This document shows, in pieces, positions 58,748 through 64,000 of a stretch of DNA of 64,000 nucleotides (position 1 is its first letter; every line of letters begins with the position of its first letter). The position numbers were made by a program, and so were the translations under genes. The stretch is from positions 1,820,501 through 1,884,500 of the forward strand of contig JAKZZE010000005.1 in the NCBI GenBank assembly GCA_024220505.1. The letters run 5' to 3'. The notes beneath the pieces were generated by a model. It did no database searches. It saw only the letters and a list, made by a program, of their open reading frames with translations, and had not been told where the DNA came from. The DNA comes from Rhizopus arrhizus (lineage: Eukaryota; Mucoromycota; Mucoromycetes; Mucorales; Rhizopodaceae).

Positions 58748-59699
58748 GGTTTGGTTACCAAAAGTAAGTTGGTATGCTTTTCCTTAAGCACATACCTTTT
58801 TTTGTCTTTAATCCCAAAAAGGGCTTTTTAACTCTTCACTAACAAAGTTATCTACAAAGTGTATCCATTTGCAAGTTATAAAGAACCTTGCAGCGAACTC
58901 TAAGGTTGTCATTTCCCATCGCTTCAAATTATTGCTTCGATGCGCTCACTTTCATTTATCGCTAAATACTATAGAATCTATTATTAGTTATGCATTGCTT
59001 TATTTTAGCTATTGTGTATAATTACACAGGGAACATTATTGATCAATTTATGCTGCTTAAGGTTTTATAAAATTATCCATTTAAGTTGAAATTAGAGAAT
59101 TTTAAGTGAGCGGGGGAAACAATGGGTCACGCCTATATCTACCATCATCGCTATTGTCAAATAAGGAAGTGCTATTTATGGCCATTTTTCCTAAGTTATG
59201 GAAATATAATCAAAGCATTCCTTTGAAATAGTACTTTATATGTGAACCCTTTTCTGACCCAGCTCTCAATTATACTGTTACTTGCTAGAACAACTATCTT
59301 TCTGATTATTCAGGCTCTGATCAAGATGTATTATACAAGCATATCTTTTGTTTCAAGTATTTAAGGTTTTTGTCGTTCAACATTTCAGGATCCTTCTTGT
59401 ACTTTCTAAGAGAAATAAAGCTCGTTTAATAATTCAAAGGCAGCATTGCTGTAAGCTTCTTGTAATTTTAAGCTATTGCTATCAAATAAACCAATCGCTG
59501 CTTCTTTTTCAATGAGATTGTTAGAAAATTAACTTTTCTAACAGTGTAAGAGATTTATATATAGATTATATATGATAATGTCATCTCATTCAACTCGGCC
59601 TCTAATAGACAGAATTAAATAAATATTTTCCAAAGATCCATAATTTAGATTTTCTATGATTTCTCAAAAGTTGAGAGTATTTAAAGACATCCCACTTTC
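57503..59699. other. AT-rich intergenic with a 37-nt poly-A tract
   Basis: No gene seen. Poly-A spans 58709-58745. The minus frame at 57662-57895 is AT-driven. Confidence 0.5.
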
Positions 59700-60560
59700 A
59701 TGCAAATGAATCCTCAACCCTTCAAGTCTTACAAAAAACAACATCTCATCTTCAAAAGAGCTTTTTGCAATTAATAGAAGATATAAAAAAGCTATGTTAG
59801 CAGTTAGCTCTACAGAACACTCTGCAAAACCCGCAGACACAGACTTTCAGCAACAATAGTGAACTTTATCTTTTGAATATTCATTATGATTCTGAAACCA
59901 TCATTAATTTGCAAGCTACTGCTTTTTAGAGGGAGCTCGGATATTATGCAAGGATTAAGCGATTTATGTTTGCTACTCGCCAGAAACGATCCAGTCAAAA
60001 ACAAGAGACTATCTCTTGCTTGTTACAACCACCATCTACTAATCAAAGTTTCCAATACGTCTACGTGTCTATCAAGGCTCGGATGTCTCTTGTACAGCTA
60101 TAATGTCGTTTGTGTAAATTGACCATTAACACCTGTAGAATTTATGATATACATCATTTTGACCGCAACATTATGGCACTATTAGTCCACAACGCATATG
60201 CACTCGTACTTTAAGAACACGTCCTGTACTTTGAAATCTCAGCCATTGAAGAATTTAATCCTCTTGATACTTTTATTATAAAGAACCCTAAGCTACATTG
60301 TTCTAGCAAGGCTAAGCTTGTTCAGATTACTTATGATCTCCATTTTGTACTTTATACTACGTACTGAAATGCATCCATGCACCATTCAAGTATGCATCTG
60401 CCCGCTTCTTTTATAGCCTCAGCTGAATAATGAAGAACAAGCTAGATCACTTTTTGCCTCCTCGTCTTAATCAAAATGACCATTCTCTTTCTAATGATGA
60501 TATAAGTTAAACTTCTGTGACACCATCCGCTCTCCTCCTGATGCATTTTTTATTCTTGAT
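59700..60560 (+). mobile_element. Degenerate LINE ORF1 relic, plus strand
   Basis: Broken plus-strand frames resemble the ORF1 (nucleic-acid-binding) protein of mucoralean LINEs: RYKKAMLAVSSTEHSAKPAD, then RIKRFMFATRQKRSSQKQET, QYVYVSIKARMS, RIYDIHHFDRNIMALLVHNA, and, after a frameshift, FNPLDTFIIKNPKL. The order of the blocks (IYDIH..RN..ALLVHN, then NPLD) fits one ancestral frame. Stops and shifts occur roughly every 40-60 codons. The RT part is not present downstream, so this is a fragment. Family recall is from general knowledge, not a search. Confidence 0.45.
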
Positions 60561-61233
60561 CCTAAAGTGGCTTTTTAGATTCCCATTACCTTTTTAAAAT
60601 CTATCTGCTCCTTGCAGACAGATGTACATACATCGAGCACGTAATTGAGCCTTTTATATTAAATAAACATCTTATTTATCTCGAGTAAATTTGAAAATAA
60701 GTTGATGAATTTTTTAGCACTAACTTTTAATATTTTTCACTATTTTGCAGATGGTTGCTTCTGATAGGGGTTTTATTTAAATATATAAAGAAAAGGCTTT
60801 CTAAGTATTAAACAATGGTCTTGAGATGAAGAAACTGGATTTGACAAGAAGCATTTTCTATTCTCCTTTCAGTTTTTGAAAAGTCCATCAATATATTTCC
60901 AAATTTAAAAAGATATTTTATTTAATAAAAGTACTATTGGATGCGTGATTCAATTATATCTGCCCGCCTGGACCAGATCAATATAAAGAAAAGTAATAGA
61001 AGGCTAAAAAAATCAAATTTTGGGATCAAAGGCAAAAAAAAAAGGAATGTGTTTAAAGGCACACTAACTTGTTTTTGGTAACTAAGCCAATTTTTTTTTT
61101 TTTTTTTTTTTTCATATGCAAATCAAAGCATAAAAACGAATCAACCAATGAAAAGCTGGTACTAACTTTATTTTATTTACTTTTTTTTTTATTTATTTGT
61201 TTTTTCTTCTTCTTCTTGCTTTTTCAAAAGACG
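60561..61233. other. Intergenic / leader of the lipase gene
   Basis: AT-rich. T-rich tracts at 61090-61111 and 61180-61220 precede the lipase ATG. Confidence 0.5.
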
Positions 61234-62972
61234 ATGATGCCGCCCGATATTTCTTTATCAAAAGAAGTAGGACAGCCTACAATAGAAAATAATAACATAT
61301 ATAATGTTTTTACTGAAGAAGAAAAAGAACACCAACGTTCTTTATCGTATGATAGTGGTTTAAATAGCAGTATTGAAGACGATAATGAAGAAGATAAAAA
61401 GTCTACTTTAGATGAATTTATTGAATTATTACCACCCAAGTCTGAATCTACTGAACAAAAGAAGAAAATAAAGAGGATCGAACGGTCCTTGATTGAAAGA
61501 CTGATAATTGATATCAGAGCGATCCTATCAACACTATTATCCTTACCTATTCTAGTTATTTTAGTATTGTTCGCAATCTATCATACAACCAAATCACAAA
61601 TACTCGATCTACTTTACTTTAGAACAAAACGACCTCAAGACGTATTTGAAAGCATAATACCTGATGAAGTAATAACAAAAGATGAAACATATTATGCAAA
61701 AAAGTGGGGATATGAAAGTGAAAGACATGAGGTGATCACTGAAGATGGTTATATCATCATTATGTATAGAATATATAAAAAAGGATCAAATCCAAGAGGT
61801 AAATTAGACACGTATTAACAATATTAATTTATTGATGTTGTAGTAGGCAAGAAACCTGTTTTAATAGGACATGGATTATTTCAATGTTCTGGCGCATTTG
61901 TATTAAATGAAGAAAAGTCTTTGACTTTTACATTAGCGGATGAAGGTTATGATGTCTGGGTTGGAAATAACAGAGCTATTGCAGGATATGATCACATTTC
62001 ATTATCCCATCAAGATCCAGAGTATTGGAATTGGGGGTTAAAAGAACTTGGTATTTTCGATTTTACTGCAATGATTGATCATGTTAGAAAATGCTCAGGT
62101 TACTCAAAAGTAGCCTACATTGGTCACTCACAAGGAAATGCTCAAGCTTTTATTGGACTATCTCTTTGTCCAGAGATTGCGGATAAATTGAGTTGTTTTG
62201 TTGCGTTGGCACCTGCTATCTTTTCCGGAAACTTGGTCGAGTAAAGTAGTTTGAAATGATGATGTAATGGTTACTTATTTCATCTTTAGTTCCTATCCTC
62301 TTTGTTTGTTGATAAAGCTGAATGATTGGTTATATTCCTTATTATTCGGTAATCAAAAAAATATGCTAAGATCTCGATTTTGTATTGAATACGATAATTG
62401 TAGGCACTGCATCATTCTTACCAATCATGACTGTTATTCAAGCAATAATGCACCCTAAATTATTTTGCTTCTTGGCTTATAGCGTATTTTCGTATTTATT
62501 CACCTGGTGGGACTCTCATTGGATACGTAGAAGAAAAATTAAATATTTTCAATTTACTCCAAGACCTGTCAGTGCACGTCTTATTGCTGATTGGATAGCT
62601 GGATGGGGAAGAAAGGGTGTATGTTTATACGTTGCAGATAGGAATCATAGTAACCATAAAGCACCAAGCAAGGTGCCTCTTATTGTTTTTTATGGCACAG
62701 CTGACTATTTGGTGAATGGTGAACGATTTGTCAAGACATTTGCTGGGTATGAAAACCATGGTTTACCTCAGTCGCAATTGGCAAAAGAGAAATCCAATAC
62801 AGAAACAACTTGCTTAGATAATAACAATACTACATTATTCCCAACCTTAGATTTGGTTCACGTTGAGCGTATCGATGGATACGAGCACATGGATACCATT
62901 TGGGGACATAATAACCATGAAACTACATATCCTATTCTTATAAAGCAATTAAAGAGGGCAAAATGGGAATAA
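61234..62972 (+). CDS. Membrane-anchored acid lipase / steryl ester hydrolase-like protein
   Basis: Alpha/beta-hydrolase of the Yeh1/Yeh2/Tgl1-type lipase family. Exons 61234-61798, 61844-62240, 62290-62348, 62404-62972; 529 residues. A hydrophilic acidic N-terminus is followed by one membrane helix at about 89-116 (LSTLLSLPILVILVLFAIY). The lipase core begins YAKKWGYESERHEVITEDGY, then PVLIGHGLFQCSGAFV (oxyanion-hole HGLF), YDVWVGNNRAI, and the nucleophile elbow YIGHSQGNAQAF with Ser at about 284. FYGTADYLVN carries the likely Asp, and HVERIDGYEHMDTIWG the His. All triad elements are visible. It is probably on lipid droplets, ER or plasma membrane, cleaving steryl esters or triacylglycerol. 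The upstream open frame to 61069 is Phe-rich leader. Confidence 0.9.
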
Positions 62973-64000
62973 CATATTAGGCATAAATTTATAATATTTT
63001 ATAGTATAATTATTTATGTCTATTTGCTTGATTGCTACATTATATTAATATTACTTTTACAAAAATAAAAAGTAAAATGAATACTTAAAAAGAATATTAT
63101 GCATAGTTTTGTTATTTCTTTCCTTTATCGTCAGAAAGAACTTGTAATAGATATTGGAATAAGATGATAGTTTGGCAAAATACATTGAATAGAATGTACT
63201 ATTCTCGGTAAAAGGATGTATCTTTTCTGTTTATTTCTTTAGCTGTAAAATTTTTCAAGTTGTTATTCTCGGTGCTTCTTTTTGAGCAGAAATGCACCGT
63301 AGTGAAAAATCTTCATATTAGTTTTTTACAAGATAAATACGGATCGGTAGAAAACTGTAATTATACACGCTTTGTGTGTACCAGCAAGTATAGATAAATA
63401 GATACCAGATCATTTTTGCTTGCATATCCAAATATGTTGTGTTAAGGCAAATGGCATAAAAGTGTACATCGAATCTTATTCGTACGAACAAATCGTTTTT
63501 AATGCGTAAAACGTCTTGCAATAAAAATGATATACGGCCTGAATTGACTAGTCGTCAGTCATTGATTTCTTCGATTACTGCTGTGTTCTCAGCTTTCTTA
63601 TAAGACAGTGCTATGTGTGTTTCATTTCTAATCTTCAAAAGCACAACTTGCAAAATTTTGGCTCAAAAAGCATTACAGTCTTTTTGTGAATTTGCTCATG
63701 TTTTCATTATAGATGGGTAATAAAACATATTATTCATACATACTGATTATATATGCAGTTGGTATCAGCTAAGTATTCTCTTAGACTTTTTTAATATGTG
63801 AAAGTAACTGATGAATCCTTGGATGCATTTTTTTTTCGACAGCTTATTATACATTTGATCACAAATGGCTTTTATCCATTCAGTTCATTTATCAGCACCA
63901 TTCATTCTTTGCTTTATCTATCATTTTTCGTTATTAATTTTAAAAATAAATAAAATAACTCGCTTTCCCTATTTTAATTATCATTTTTGTAGTATTTCTA
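62973..64000. other. AT-rich intergenic at the right edge
   Basis: No gene seen; an AATAAAA at 63066 may serve lipase 3' processing. Confidence 0.5.

Noticed and set aside
1..64000. CRISPR array, bacterial operons or prophage
   Set aside because: No regularly spaced direct repeats, no bacterial-type gene organisation, and spliceosomal introns throughout.

Overview
This window reads as nuclear DNA of an early-diverging fungus, most likely a mucoralean (Mucoromycota). It is strongly AT-rich. Its genes carry many very short GT-AG introns: I resolve about 60, nearly all 40-70 nt. Promoters and 5' leaders are T-rich or pyrimidine-rich just before the ATG, and poly-A/T tracts are common. The genes are fungal: HIS3, SET1 with an RRM, BUB2, SIN1/AVO1 of TORC2, a LAG1-type ceramide synthase and a Dbp4-type helicase. 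The taxonomic call is inference from gene content, intron style and repeat families. No rRNA, tRNA or CRISPR array was found.

Layout. 0-4 kb: 3' part of a CaCA cation exchanger gene, then a compact SET1 histone methyltransferase gene. 4-8.7 kb: decayed Tc1-like transposase, an F-box fragment and a degenerate minus-strand LINE. 8.7-18 kb: genes for a GATA factor, a peroxisomal SCP2 protein, BUB2 (with a GC-AG intron), a small SET protein and the DBP4 helicase. 18-35 kb: accessory and repeat-rich. It holds a Tc1-like element interrupted by a second Tc1-like element that is itself interrupted by a 543-bp solo LTR, an unassigned structured RNA candidate at 23.25-23.48 kb, LINE relics, two diverged copies of a protein family with a PD-(D/E)XK-like motif, and a decayed unknown gene. 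35-42 kb: Yippee protein, a small unknown gene, a Nudix hydrolase and a membrane-anchored deubiquitinase. 42.2-44.4 kb: two nearly identical 116-bp inverted repeats flanking about 2 kb with no gene, probably a non-autonomous DNA transposon. 44.6-57.5 kb: a dense block with an SDR, HIS3, LAG1, PTC1, an unusual Arf-like GTPase, SIN1 and a mitochondrial-type thioester dehydratase. 57.5-64 kb: mostly non-coding, with a LINE ORF1 relic and a membrane-anchored acid lipase gene.

The genes form no metabolic cluster. They are housekeeping loci covering chromatin (SET1), mitosis (BUB2), ribosome biogenesis (DBP4), TORC2 (SIN1), sphingolipid synthesis (LAG1) and lipid handling (SCP2, dehydratase, lipase). 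They are separated by a repeat-rich stretch with layered transposon insertions. Exon-intron models were made by eye from reading frame, splice consensus and family conservation; every joined model was checked to be a multiple of three. Transcript evidence would be needed to confirm starts and small exons.
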